64,000 nt of DNA. Source: Undibacterium sp. KW1 (GTDB taxonomy: Bacteria > Pseudomonadota > Gammaproteobacteria > Burkholderiales > Burkholderiaceae_D). The notes under the pieces are model-generated. The model saw only the letters and a list, made by a program, of their open reading frames with translations, was not told where the DNA came from and searched no databases. A program made the translations under genes and the position numbers. Shown here piece by piece: positions 9,402 through 18,367 of this stretch (within the stretch, counting starts at the first letter, position 1; each line of letters starts with the position of its first letter). The stretch is from the NCBI RefSeq assembly GCF_009937955.1, contig NZ_AP018439.1:6138001-6202000 (forward strand). Direction: 5' to 3'.

Positions 9402-9848
9402 ATGAAATACCATTGTCTTACTGCCCTGCTCGCCACCAGCCTGTTCACTGGCATCCTGCCCGCCGCATCGGCCCAGGCACAAGCCGCTGACAGCGTGGTC
9501 ATCAGCAGGCTCACTAAAATCGATGAAAAAGTCGGCAGTGGCAAAGAAGCCCTGCCTGGCAATACCGTGTTTGTCCATTACACAGGCTGGCTGCATGATC
9601 CTTTTGCCAGCAGGGAACGTGGCACCAAGTTTGACAGTTCCGTAGGCCAGCAGGCCTTCTCCTTCACCATAGGCTCAGGCCGCGTCATCAAAGGCTGGGA
9701 ACAAGGTGTAGCAGGGATGAAGGTTGGTGGCAAGCGCACCCTGATCATACCGCCAGAGCTGGGCTATGGTGCCGCAGGTGCAGGCAACGGGATGATACCG
9801 CCGAACGCCTATCTGATCTTTGATATTGAATTGCTGGAAGTGAAATAA
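9402..9848 (+). CDS. Exported FKBP-type peptidyl-prolyl cis-trans isomerase
   Basis: 148 aa: a signal peptide of about 25 residues ending ASAQA, then one complete FKBP domain. Diagnostic segments are GNTVFVHYTGWL, KFDSSVG, FTIGSGRVIKGWEQGVAGMKVG and IIPPELGYGAAG, which carry the proline-isomerase active-site residues. Probably assists protein folding in the periplasm. AAGGA lies 8 bases before the ATG at 9402. It follows the 91-aa gene by 34 bases on the same strand. Confidence 0.93.
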   Translation: MKYHCLTALLATSLFTGILPAASAQAQAADSVVISRLTKIDEKVGSGKEALPGNTVFVHYTGWLHDPFASRERGTKFDSSVGQQAFSFTIGSGRVIKGWEQGVAGMKVGGKRTLIIPPELGYGAAGAGNGMIPPNAYLIFDIELLEVK

Positions 9849-9875
9849 TATCTTGTACTCGCAGGAGACTAGCCT

Positions 9876-10160
9876 TCAGGGCAACTGACTGGCTTTGATT
9901 TCCTGCAAGTCTGTCCAGACAGACTCATAAGAATAAATGGCATAAAAGAATACCGAGATCGCCAGCACCGTTGCCAGGGTTCCTGCATAAAACAGCAGGC
10001 TAAGGCCAGCAGGGAAAATATACTGGTACCAGCCCAGCAGGCTGGCAGCGACCATGGCAAAAAAAGACAGGTTGATCAGGCGGCGGCTTTTACGCATGGT
10101 GCCAAAAGCAAAAAACACCAGCACCAGTAAAGACAAAGAAAAATTGAGTAAACCCGCCAC
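9876..10160 (-). CDS. Small membrane protein, 94 aa
   Basis: Unrecognised. Three hydrophobic segments (about residues 5-20, 30-50 and 55-75), with the basic stretch MRKSRR between the first two, predict a small inner-membrane protein. It lies convergent to the FKBP gene, and no operon partner is visible. The C-terminal tail ESVWTDLQEIKASQLP is soluble. Confidence 0.65.
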   Translation of the reverse strand: MAGLLNFSLSLLVLVFFAFGTMRKSRRLINLSFFAMVAASLLGWYQYIFPAGLSLLFYAGTLATVLAISVFFYAIYSYESVWTDLQEIKASQLP

Positions 10161-10334
10161 AGAATTGCCTTTCTTGCTTAATATTAAATCAATAAACTAC
10201 TATATCAAATTCAATCCTGTTTGCCATTGCAGGAATGGCTAAAATTGTAACCAGACGTCAGCATCAGGCTGAAAATTTTTCATTCTGCATTTTCTGTCTC
10301 TCTTCCACAGGGATCAGATACATCAGGAATTTCT

Positions 10335-11804
10335 ATGACATATCTGCTTGCACTAGACCAGGGCACTTCCAGCTCACGCAGCATCATCTTCAATGAAGTA
10401 GGTGAATTGATTGCCACCTCTCAGCAGGAATTCCGCCAGATTTTCCCGCAGCCAGGCTGGGTAGAACATGATGCCCAGGAAATCTGGCAAAGCCAGTTTG
10501 CCACCTGCAAGCAAGTCATGAGCAAAGCGGGTTTGCAGGCAAAAGACATCGCCGCCATAGGCATTACCAACCAGCGCGAAACCACGGTGTTATGGGAAAG
10601 GAAAACTGGCCAGCCGCTATACCATGCCATCGTCTGGCAAGACCGCCGCACAGAAGCCTATTGCGATGAATTACGCCAACAAGGCTATGCCCTACGCATA
10701 CAGGCCAAGACTGGCCTGATACTTGACCCGTATTTTTCTGCCACCAAACTCAAGTGGCTGCTAGATCATGTTCCCGACGCGCGCCGCCGTGCAAATGCCG
10801 GTGAACTGGCTTTTGGTACCGTCGACAGCTGGCTGGCCTGGCAACTCAGCGAAGGAAGCTTGCATGTCACCGATGTCAGCAATGCCTCGCGCACCATGCT
10901 GTACAACATCCACGATAACCAGTGGGATGAAGAATTACTGAGCTGGTTTGACATACCCAAAAAACTGCTGCCAGAAGTTTTGCCATCGAGTCACCAATTC
11001 GGTCACAGCAAACTGCTGGGCACCGCCATTCCCATCGGCGGTATCGCTGGCGACCAGCAGGCTGCCTTGTTTGGCCAGGCCTGTTTTACACCGGGCATGG
11101 CCAAAAATACCTATGGCACGGGTTGCTTCATGCTCATGCATACCGGTGATCAATGTCCAGATTCGCAAAATGGCCTGATCAGCACCGCAGCCTGCCAGAC
11201 CGATACTCACGCCCAATATGCCCTGGAGGGCAGTGTCTTCATCGGCGGAGCAGTCGTGCAATGGCTCAGGGATGGTCTGAAAGCTATACAGCATTCGACC
11301 GATGTAGAACAACTGGCGGCCACCGTGCCAGATTCTGGTGGCGTGGTGTTTGTCCCTTCCTTCACTGGGCTTGGTGCACCTTACTGGGTACCTTCAGCCA
11401 AGGGTGCCATCCTCGGTCTGAGCCGTGGTACGACCGTCGCCCATATCGCCCGGGCTGCGTTGGAATCAATCGCCTTTCAAAGTACCGCCCTGCTGCAAGC
11501 CATGGTCAGGGACGCCGTTTTCCCTATCAGGGAATTACGTGTCGATGGCGGTGCAGCGGCGAATAATATGTTGTTGCAATTCCAGGCAGATTTGCTGGGC
11601 ATACCGGTGATACGCCCCAAAGTCACAGAAACCACGGCCCTGGGTGCAGCTTATCTGGCAGGTTTGGGAGCTGGTGTATATAAAAGTATGGAAGAATGCG
11701 CGAGCCAGTGGCAAATGGAGACGCAATTTACTCCAGCCATGAGCCGCGATGAAGCCGCCAGCCTCATGCAAAACTGGGAAATCGCCATAGGGAAAGTAAG
11801 ATAA
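10335..11804 (+). CDS. glpK: Glycerol kinase
   Basis: 489 aa FGGY-family kinase that phosphorylates glycerol to glycerol 3-phosphate in the cytoplasm. The N-terminal ATPase loop [15 protein letters not shown], the GITNQRET and VWQDRRT segments of the glycerol site, and [13 protein letters not shown] with [16 protein letters not shown] in the C-terminal half are all present. The length is slightly below the usual ~500. It stands alone, with no glpF or glpD beside it. Confidence 0.96.
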   Translation: MTYLLALDQGTSSSRSIIFNEVGELIATSQQEFRQIFPQPGWVEHDAQEIWQSQFATCKQVMSKAGLQAKDIAAIGITNQRETTVLWERKTGQPLYHAIVWQDRRTEAYCDELRQQGYALRIQAKTGLILDPYFSATKLKWLLDHVPDARRRANAGELAFGTVDSWLAWQLSEGSLHVTDVSNASRTMLYNIHDNQWDEELLSWFDIPKKLLPEVLPSSHQFGHSKLLGTAIPIGGIAGDQQAALFGQACFTPGMAKNTYGTGCFMLMHTGDQCPDSQNGLISTAACQTDTHAQYALEGSVFIGGAVVQWLRDGLKAIQHSTDVEQLAATVPDSGGVVFVPSFTGLGAPYWVPSAKGAILGLSRGTTVAHIARAALESIAFQSTALLQAMVRDAVFPIRELRVDGGAAANNMLLQFQADLLGIPVIRPKVTETTALGAAYLAGLGAGVYKSMEECASQWQMETQFTPAMSRDEAASLMQNWEIAIGKVR

Positions 11805-11914
11805 AACAATTAAGATAAAACAAGTAAAATCGCCCAAAGACGAGATATCCACAGTCTGTTTTACAGTCAGCTTTGTAGTCTATAGCTGGCATTTTTACCA
11901 AAAAGAGAGAAAAA

Positions 11915-12445
11915 ATGAAAATCATCAAATGGTCTGCTGGCATACTGATAATTGCCATCGCCCTGATACTGGCAATCGCCTATGCCTTGCCGAATGAATA
12001 CAAAGTCAGCCGCAGTGTCCAGATACATTCCACCCCGGCCAAGATTTTCCCCCTGATCGCCACACCCAAGGAATGGAAAAACTGGTCCGTCTGGAACCAG
12101 CGTGACCCGAATATGAAAATGGAGTTTTCTGGCCCCGAATCAGGCACGAATGCCGCCTGGGAATGGAAAAGTGCTTCACAAGGCAATGGCGGCATGAAAC
12201 TCAGCCACGCCAGCCCTTTCCGTGAAATTGATTATGAGCTGCATTTTGAAGGCATGGGCAAACCATCGACAGGCAGTTTCCTGCTGGAAGCCCAGCCTGA
12301 TGGAACTAAAGTCACCTGGAAAATGGAAGGCAGCAGCGAAGGAAATTTCATGATGAAGCTATTTGCCCCATTTATGGATAAAATGGTGGGTCCCGATTTT
12401 GAAGCTGGCTTAAGTAATCTTAAAAAGTTCGCTGAGAAAAATTAA
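11915..12445 (+). CDS. SRPBCC / polyketide cyclase-like protein with N-terminal membrane anchor
   Basis: 176 aa: a hydrophobic N-terminal helix (about residues 6-25, AGILIIAIALILAIAYAL) followed by a START-like SRPBCC domain (RSVQIHSTPAKIFPLIATPKEWKNWSVWN) that forms a ligand-binding helix-grip fold. Ligand unknown. GAGAG lies about 10 bases before the ATG at 11915. It probably faces the periplasm because the domain follows a signal-anchor. Confidence 0.8.
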   Translation: MKIIKWSAGILIIAIALILAIAYALPNEYKVSRSVQIHSTPAKIFPLIATPKEWKNWSVWNQRDPNMKMEFSGPESGTNAAWEWKSASQGNGGMKLSHASPFREIDYELHFEGMGKPSTGSFLLEAQPDGTKVTWKMEGSSEGNFMMKLFAPFMDKMVGPDFEAGLSNLKKFAEKN

Positions 12446-12491
12446 AGCCCACCGTAGCTAAAACTACATCGCATTTCGACTGATTGCATCA

Positions 12492-12875
12492 ATGAAACTC
12501 AAGTATGTCCTGATACTGGCATTGCAGATGCTGACCGCATTGCCAGCCTCCCCTGTTTTCGCTGCCGCAACTGGCAATACTCCTGCCCCGGCGAGCGCCA
12601 AGCCAGGCACGCAGGCGGTATTTGTCGTTGCACCAGAAGATTTGCCCAGGCAAAATACTGGTGTACAGATAGATACACCCAAGCAAGCCTCCATTGAGAA
12701 AAGCAATAAACCTGATGTACCTATCCTGGTATGGTCAGGCCCGGTCCCCCTGGCAGGCGGCCTGTGGATACTGGTCGCCTCCATGCCAGTACTGGCCTCC
12801 CTGTATTTTGCTTATCAGTTACTCATGTTCATCAAAGCCAGACGGCGGCGTTTATCCACAGAGCGGGGTAGTTGA
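12492..12875 (+). CDS. Hypothetical exported/membrane protein, 127 aa
   Basis: Unrecognised. Signal peptide at residues 1-25 (ends SPVFAAA), an Ala/Pro-rich linker, and one membrane segment near residues 85-110 followed by the basic tail KARRRRLSTERGS. The last codons contain a perfect TTATCCACA (12852-12860). It lies 46 bases after the SRPBCC gene on the same strand and may be co-transcribed. Confidence 0.65.
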   Translation: MKLKYVLILALQMLTALPASPVFAAATGNTPAPASAKPGTQAVFVVAPEDLPRQNTGVQIDTPKQASIEKSNKPDVPILVWSGPVPLAGGLWILVASMPVLASLYFAYQLLMFIKARRRRLSTERGS

Positions 12876-12909
12876 GCGCTGAATTTAAATAAAAAAAGAC
12901 TACAAAAGG

Positions 12910-13098
12910 GGACTTATACAAACTAGTCCCAGCAAGGCCTTGCTGAGGAAAGCATCCTTGCAAGGATGCTTCGTTTCGGCGGCGGACAACATACTGTCCG
13001 AAACCCCGCCCACACCGTAGCGACGAAGACAGTACTTTAGTACCTAATTTGCAAACTACCGGAGCTGCAACGCAGCTGGGGCGAGTTTTTATAAGTCC
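12910..13098. repeat. MITE-like hairpin element, long form
   Basis: A 189-bp non-coding element bounded by imperfect terminal inverted repeats: GGACTTATA at 12910-12918 pairs with TATAAGTCC at 13090-13098, and the pairing continues inward for about 25 bp (CTAGTCCCAGC against GCTGGGGCGAG). It contains the inner hairpin GCATCCTTGCAAGGATGC (12953-12970) and the core GCGACGAAGACAGTACTTTAGTAC. A shorter copy in the opposite orientation lies at 48002-48088 and lacks the ~85 bp that hold the inner hairpin. It fills most of the 319-bp gap before the DUF3419 gene. Confidence 0.8.
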
Positions 13099-13194
13099 TT
13101 ATACGTTTTTCACATAATCTTCATCAATCTGTCACCAGCCTGTCACCTCTGCATCCTAAAGTCTTCCTTATCCAAAACATAAGCGGAGACCAGC

Positions 13195-14409
13195 ATGTCC
13201 AGCAAAGCCCTGATAGACAGCGCAGTTTTCAATTCCACCACGTCTGGCCGCAAGGGCCTGGCAGACAAACTGTTTGCCCACTGGTTCAGCCGCCTTGTGT
13301 ATGCGCAGATCTGGGAAGATCCCCAAGCTGACCTGAATGCCCTGCAACTCAAACCAGGCGCGAATATCCTGACCATCTCTTCCGGTGGCTGCAATGCCCT
13401 CGCTTATCTGTCCGCTGAACCGGCTGCCGTCCATGCCGTGGATTTGAATGCAGCCCACCTGGCTATGCTCAATATCAAGCAAACTGCCATCAGGCACTTG
13501 CCGGACTATGATGCGGTGCTGGCATTTTTGGGTAATGCCGACAAGCCAGATAACCTGAAACGCTACAAGCGTCATATACGCAGTCAATTGTCAGACGATG
13601 CCAGCAACTTCTGGGAAAGTCGCTCTTTGTCAGGCAAACCGCGCTACCATTATTTTACCAACCAGGCTTATCAGCATGGCTTGCTGGGTAACTTCATCGG
13701 CTTTGCGCATTTCTTTGTGCGCATGATGGGTGGCGACATGAGCAAGCTCATGCAGGCTAACAACCTGCAGGAACAAGCCCAGCTATTTGAACAATATGTC
13801 GCCCCGGTATTTGAGACCCGCCTGTTCCGCCTGATCGCCAGTCAGCCGCTGGCCCTGTATAGCCTCGGTATACCACCGTCTCAATTTGCTGAACTGAAGC
13901 ACGATGCCAAAAACGGCCTGCATCTCTTGTTCAAGGAAAGAATGCGTCACCTGGCCTGTGATTTCCCTCTGGCAGAAAACTGTTTTGCCCAACAGGCATT
14001 TGGCCGCCGTTATGACACCAAAAAACAGGCAGCCCTGCCCATGTATCTGCAACAAGAACATTTCCATACCCTGCGCCGCAATATAGACAGGCTGCATCCG
14101 CATCATCAAACCCTGACTGATTTTTTGCGTGGACAGCCACGTGCATCCATGGACGCTTATCTCTTTCTTGATGCGCAAGACTGGATGGATCAACAACAAT
14201 TGACAGGACTCTGGCAAGAAGTAACGCGCACTGCAGCACCTGGAGCCAAGGTAGTATTCCGCACCGGTGGCAGTGAGTCACCGCTGGAAGCCAAGTTACC
14301 GGCAGACATACTGGCCACCTGGCATACCGATGTTGACCATAACCGTGCCCTGTATGCAACTGACCGCTCTGCCATCTATGGCGGCATGCACCTGTACACC
14401 AAGATGTAA
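13195..14409 (+). CDS. DUF3419 protein, BtaA-like SAM 3-amino-3-carboxypropyl transferase
   Basis: 404 aa. The segment TISSGGCNALAYLSAEPAAVHAVDLNAAH (about 61-90) is the SAM-binding core of BtaA, the enzyme that moves the aminocarboxypropyl group of S-adenosylmethionine to diacylglycerol in betaine-lipid synthesis. WEDPQADLNAL near residue 40 also fits that family. The partner methyltransferase BtaB is not here; instead an acyltransferase-like gene follows after eight bases. Product could therefore be a homoserine lipid or another aminocarboxypropylated molecule. AGCGGAGA precedes the ATG. Confidence 0.75.
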   Translation: MSSKALIDSAVFNSTTSGRKGLADKLFAHWFSRLVYAQIWEDPQADLNALQLKPGANILTISSGGCNALAYLSAEPAAVHAVDLNAAHLAMLNIKQTAIRHLPDYDAVLAFLGNADKPDNLKRYKRHIRSQLSDDASNFWESRSLSGKPRYHYFTNQAYQHGLLGNFIGFAHFFVRMMGGDMSKLMQANNLQEQAQLFEQYVAPVFETRLFRLIASQPLALYSLGIPPSQFAELKHDAKNGLHLLFKERMRHLACDFPLAENCFAQQAFGRRYDTKKQAALPMYLQQEHFHTLRRNIDRLHPHHQTLTDFLRGQPRASMDAYLFLDAQDWMDQQQLTGLWQEVTRTAAPGAKVVFRTGGSESPLEAKLPADILATWHTDVDHNRALYATDRSAIYGGMHLYTKM

Positions 14410-14417
14410 TCGCCAAA

Positions 14418-15542
14418 TTGCATACCTCTTTACCACCACGCGTGGTGGCAGATGCCCTTTGGCTGTTGACAGCGCGTTCACGCGGTGGCCAGCACTGGCT
14501 GCACAATGCCACTTGCGACATTCAGACCGTAGAAATTGCAGGGCAAAGCCAACCCGTCAGTTTATTGGACGGCAGCAACTGGCAAGAAAGCTATGTCGCC
14601 AGTCCACGTTCAACCTGGCTGCGTTATCCGCGCCAGGAGATGCTGCGCGGCGCAAGTCCAGCCAAGGCACAAGCGATCAAACTACTCAGCTGTCCCATTC
14701 TCGGTCCTCTTTCTACTCTGTTCAAAGCCAGTAAACTGGACCAGGCAGCGATTATTGCGAATCACCTGGTTTCCACCAATTTGTACGCAGACTGGTCAGC
14801 AGGCGAAATCAGTAAGACCACCGACAAGCTGCTAAGCACTTATCCACAGCGCCCGCTGATGATGCGCAATATCTGTCCACAGGTGAACCCCGAACTGGCA
14901 GCCAGCCTGCTCGCTACCGGCTGGCAATTACTACCCAGCCGCATGATCTATCTCTGCGATCCACAACAAACCAGCGTCTGGAAACACAATCATGTGAAAC
15001 AGGATGCCCGCCTGCTCGACCATCCTGAAGTAGAAGTACTGACACATGAACAACTGCAAATGCAAGACATTGCAGCATTGCAACAGCTCTACCGCCAGCT
15101 CTTCATCGATAAACACTCTTATCTTAATCCCGACTTCACAGCCGCCTTCTTTGAGCTTTGTCTGGAAACCCAGTTCCTGGAAATGCATGCCCTGCGCTGG
15201 CGAGGCCGTCTGGTCGGTGTGCTTGGTATTTATGTACATCATGAGAATGGCTGGCTGACCACACCCCTTATAGGTTATGACACCAGCCTGCCCAAAGAAC
15301 TGGGTTTATACCGGCGATTGATGGCTTTATTACTCAAAACAGCCAGAGACAAGAAGCTGAAACTGCATTACAGCTCTGGCGCCAGCCAGTTCAAACGTGC
15401 ACGCGGTGGCATTCCCCAACTGGAATATACCGCCATCCAAAACCGCCACTTATCCACAACTGCAGTACAAAGTACTGCGCTTTTTGCCCGCTTACTCAGG
15501 ACTTTTGCGCCAGCAATCCTAAAAAAAGCGGACGGGATTTAA
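14418..15542 (+). CDS. GNAT-like acyltransferase partner of the DUF3419 gene
   Basis: 374 aa, not firmly recognised. The C-terminal half (about 200-345) looks like a GNAT/FemAB-type acyltransferase fold: LEMHALRWRGRLVGVLGIYVHHENGWLTTPLIGYD followed by LGLYRRLMALLLKTARDKKLKLHYSSGA. The start is uncertain: TTG 14418 is the longest choice, with GTG at 14442 or 14445 as alternatives. It follows the BtaA-like gene by eight bases and is surely co-transcribed, so it may acylate the product of that enzyme. Two perfect TTATCCACA 9-mers occur in the coding sequence (14840, 15450). Confidence 0.65.
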   Translation: MHTSLPPRVVADALWLLTARSRGGQHWLHNATCDIQTVEIAGQSQPVSLLDGSNWQESYVASPRSTWLRYPRQEMLRGASPAKAQAIKLLSCPILGPLSTLFKASKLDQAAIIANHLVSTNLYADWSAGEISKTTDKLLSTYPQRPLMMRNICPQVNPELAASLLATGWQLLPSRMIYLCDPQQTSVWKHNHVKQDARLLDHPEVEVLTHEQLQMQDIAALQQLYRQLFIDKHSYLNPDFTAAFFELCLETQFLEMHALRWRGRLVGVLGIYVHHENGWLTTPLIGYDTSLPKELGLYRRLMALLLKTARDKKLKLHYSSGASQFKRARGGIPQLEYTAIQNRHLSTTAVQSTALFARLLRTFAPAILKKADGI

Positions 15543-16468
15543 ATAAAAAATATAAAAACAACTATGTTTTTCCTGTGGATAAGCCTATGCATATCCACAG
15601 GACGAACTGTGTAAAACCACAAAAAGCCTGACTGAGGTTTTTCTTATCCCAAAACCGTCCTTTTTTCATACAGGACTTATCAGTGCATCTATACATGAAC
15701 TAAGTACTTGTTTCTGTGGACAAATTAAGACTTATCCACAAAAAATCGCGACGTTAACTACTATTACTATGTATATATAAACTAATTATTTAATTAAACC
15801 CTTTTCGGAAAGCCCTGGAAACTTTTTCTGAAAGACCTGGTTTTGATGCAAATAAAAACGTCTGACTAAAAAATTTGAAATTTGATATTCACAATTAGAT
15901 CTTTAAAAAAAAGCACCTGATCAGCATCAGACACTTTTCATAAAAAAACGGGCTTCCTAAAACTAGGGCATCACATTTTTTTAATTAAAGAGAAATTCAA
16001 GTTTTGAAAACTGCCTTGCGTCAAAAAAAGCTCAGTCCATGACTTTGCAAGAGATCATCAATCTCCTTTTTTTTCTGAAATCCTTCCCTGGAGCGCGATA
16101 AATCAGCCTTTTTCTGAAAATTCACGTTGAAAAACAACATTTTTAAAAAAATCTTTGTGGATAAGTCAGCTGATATCCACTGCATCTATTGTGTGTAACT
16201 CCAAATTCATTGATCTGCAGGTTTACTGTTCAGATTTTGTCCTGTGGATATACAGACTTTTATCACCGCCTTATCATTTGCCTAAACTCTTGATCCTGTG
16301 GATGTTTACCGACTTATCCACAGCAACATGCCTGTGTTAACAACTACTACTATTTTTATATAAAGTTATTCAAATTAAAGGTATCCACAGCTCAAGAAAG
16401 GCAAAAAAACAAAAGCAAAAAACTGTCGTAGAATCCGTTACTCATTAAATCCTCAGGGACAAAACACC
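15543..16468. other. Non-coding AT-rich region with duplicated DnaA-box modules (origin-like)
   Basis: 926 bp without a plausible gene. It is built from two diverged copies of one module with a 582-bp period: TGTGGATAA at 15574 and 16156, TGTGGA at 15715 and 16297, TTATCCACA at 15732 and 16314. Each TTATCCACA is followed 17-21 bases later by a run of CTA/TTA triplets (15758-15769; 16344-16358), which on the minus strand reads TAG/TAA like a DnaA-trio. AT-rich tracts rich in TATATAAA and TTAATTAAA come next. Further weaker boxes lie at 15591, 16243 and 16381. This resembles a bacterial origin-unwinding module, but no dnaA, dnaN, rep or par gene is in the window. Confidence 0.7.
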
Positions 16469-16978
16469 ATGAAACTATGGTCAGGTTTACTATTTTCAGC
16501 CGTGCTGGCTTGCTCTGCTGCCCATGCAGAAAAACCGACTGAAGCCTCAGTCAAGGAATTGCTGGTATTGACGAATAGTCAGCAAATACTGAAAAGTACA
16601 GAGGCACAGATGGATGTCGTCATGAAAAACATGATGAAAGCTGCCCTGAAAGACCAGACTATCAATGCTGACCAGCAAAAAATCCTGGATAAGTTCCGGG
16701 ATAAAGTCATAGATATCCACAAGGCAGAAATGACTTGGGACAAACTCGAACCCATTTTTATTGAAATCTATTCAAATTCCCTGACTCAGGAAGAAGTCGA
16801 TGGGATAGCTGTTTTCTACAGATCCCCGGCAGGTAAAGCTTATGTCAGCAAAATTCCAGTCATCGTTCAGCAAAGCATGGGAGCAATGCAAAAAGTGGTC
16901 ACTCCCATGATGGACAAAATGATGGAAGCGTCCAAAAAAATGGCAGATGAATTACGTGACCTGGAGAAAAATAAATAA
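16469..16978 (+). CDS. DUF2059 exported protein
   Basis: 169 aa with a 20-residue signal peptide ending SAAHA. The rest is helical, with the DUF2059 pattern (EPIFIEIYSNSLTQEEVDGIAVFYRSPAGKAYVSKIP) near residues 88-126. The function of this periplasmic family is unknown. TCAGGGAC is the only weak ribosome-site candidate before the ATG. The gene begins directly after the origin-like region. Confidence 0.85.
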   Translation: MKLWSGLLFSAVLACSAAHAEKPTEASVKELLVLTNSQQILKSTEAQMDVVMKNMMKAALKDQTINADQQKILDKFRDKVIDIHKAEMTWDKLEPIFIEIYSNSLTQEEVDGIAVFYRSPAGKAYVSKIPVIVQQSMGAMQKVVTPMMDKMMEASKKMADELRDLEKNK

Positions 16979-17092
16979 ATTGCCGAAAAATTTTTTAGGT
17001 TTTAGATATAAATAAGAGAAATTAACGGATTTTAGTAATTTTTATGAAATGTCTCCTGCTTACAGAAATAAAACAGCACGAGCAAGGGCATA

Positions 17093-18367
17093 ATGACTGA
17101 CACCAAGCATTTCATCTTTTTGGGTATGGGTATGCTTGGGGACATCTTCCCTTTTCTGAGTCTGGCTACTGAAATGCAGAGACGCGGGCACAGAGTCACC
17201 ATGCTTTTGTCGCCGGTACATGCCAGGCATGCAGAAATGGCCGGGATTGCCTATGAAGTACTGGGCAGGCAAGAAGACTATGACGCTGCCTTGCGTAATC
17301 CAGATATGTGGAATACACGGACAGGCATGGCCGTGGTACTTGCCTCATGCAAATGCGTATTTACAGAAATACCTGATTACTTTGCTAACCTGCCACCCGA
17401 TCAGGATTGCGTATTGATCAGCCATCCTCTGGGTCTGGCAGCAGCAGATCTGGTGCGCAGCTTCCGTCCGGATATTCCCATCGTCGCGGCTTATCTCGCG
17501 CCATCTAATTTAAGAACGGTGCATGATCCCCTGGTCATGGGGGATTTATTCATACCGCGCTGGTTACCGGTATGGATGCGTCACTGGCTTTGGACTTATG
17601 CAGATAAAAATTTTGTTGATCCGGTAGCTGTACCGATGGTCAATCAGGCCAGGCTGGCCAGGAATCTGCCACCGATTACCAGCCTCGCACCGTATATGTA
17701 TGCAGTACCAGACCTGAGTATCAGTTTTTTCCCGGCATGGTTTGCCGCAGTACAGCCAGACTGGCCGACAACTATGGCCATGGGAGAATTCCAGCTCTAT
17801 GACAGCAGCAAGGCTACAGACTTATCCACAGAACTCGAAGGATTTCTGGCCTCAGGGCCTGCACCTGTGATATTTACCCCAGGTTCAGGGAATATACAGG
17901 CTCGTCATTATTTTGAATGTGCACAGCAGGCAGTGCAAAAACTGGGTTTGCGGGCGATATTCCTGAGTACTCACCGTGAGCAGATCGCCTCTGCTCTACC
18001 GGCTGACATACTCTGGCAAAGTTATCTGCCACTGCGCAGCATCTTGCCGCGTGCATCAGCACTGATACACCATGGGGGCATAGGTACGACAGCAGAAGCG
18101 CTAAGAGCGGGCATACCGCAGTTGCTGACGCCACTGGCTTTTGACCAGTTCGACAATGCTGCGCGTGTAAAAAATCTGGGTGCAGGTGATTTTCTACGCA
18201 TGTCACGTCTGACTGCTGGAAAATTGACGCGCAGCCTGTCACAACTGCTGCGCTCTGCATCCATCAACACCAATTGCGCAATCCTTGCACAGAAATTTAA
18301 AAAAACTGGTCATGCAGAATCTTTATGTGATGCGATTGAAGCGGTAGAATTAAAACAGAAACTATAA
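17093..18367 (+). CDS. UGT-like glycosyltransferase (GT1 family)
   Basis: 424 aa GT-B enzyme. The N-terminus HFIFLGMGMLGDIFPFLSLATEMQRRGHRV is the acceptor-domain opening of macrolide/sterol-type glycosyltransferases. The C-terminal HHGGIGTTAEALRAGIPQLLTPLAFDQFDNAARV is the nucleotide-sugar binding block with the conserved HGG and the D/Q pair. Probably adds a sugar to a small hydrophobic acceptor; sugar and acceptor cannot be told. A perfect TTATCCACA sits inside at 17822. The preceding 114-bp gap is AT-rich and shows no other feature. Confidence 0.88.
   Translation: MTDTKHFIFLGMGMLGDIFPFLSLATEMQRRGHRVTMLLSPVHARHAEMAGIAYEVLGRQEDYDAALRNPDMWNTRTGMAVVLASCKCVFTEIPDYFANLPPDQDCVLISHPLGLAAADLVRSFRPDIPIVAAYLAPSNLRTVHDPLVMGDLFIPRWLPVWMRHWLWTYADKNFVDPVAVPMVNQARLARNLPPITSLAPYMYAVPDLSISFFPAWFAAVQPDWPTTMAMGEFQLYDSSKATDLSTELEGFLASGPAPVIFTPGSGNIQARHYFECAQQAVQKLGLRAIFLSTHREQIASALPADILWQSYLPLRSILPRASALIHHGGIGTTAEALRAGIPQLLTPLAFDQFDNAARVKNLGAGDFLRMSRLTAGKLTRSLSQLLRSASINTNCAILAQKFKKTGHAESLCDAIEAVELKQKL

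Noticed and set aside
16155..16340. 61-aa frame in the origin-like region
   Set aside because: Lies across the repeated DnaA-box module, has no ribosome site and no protein-like composition.
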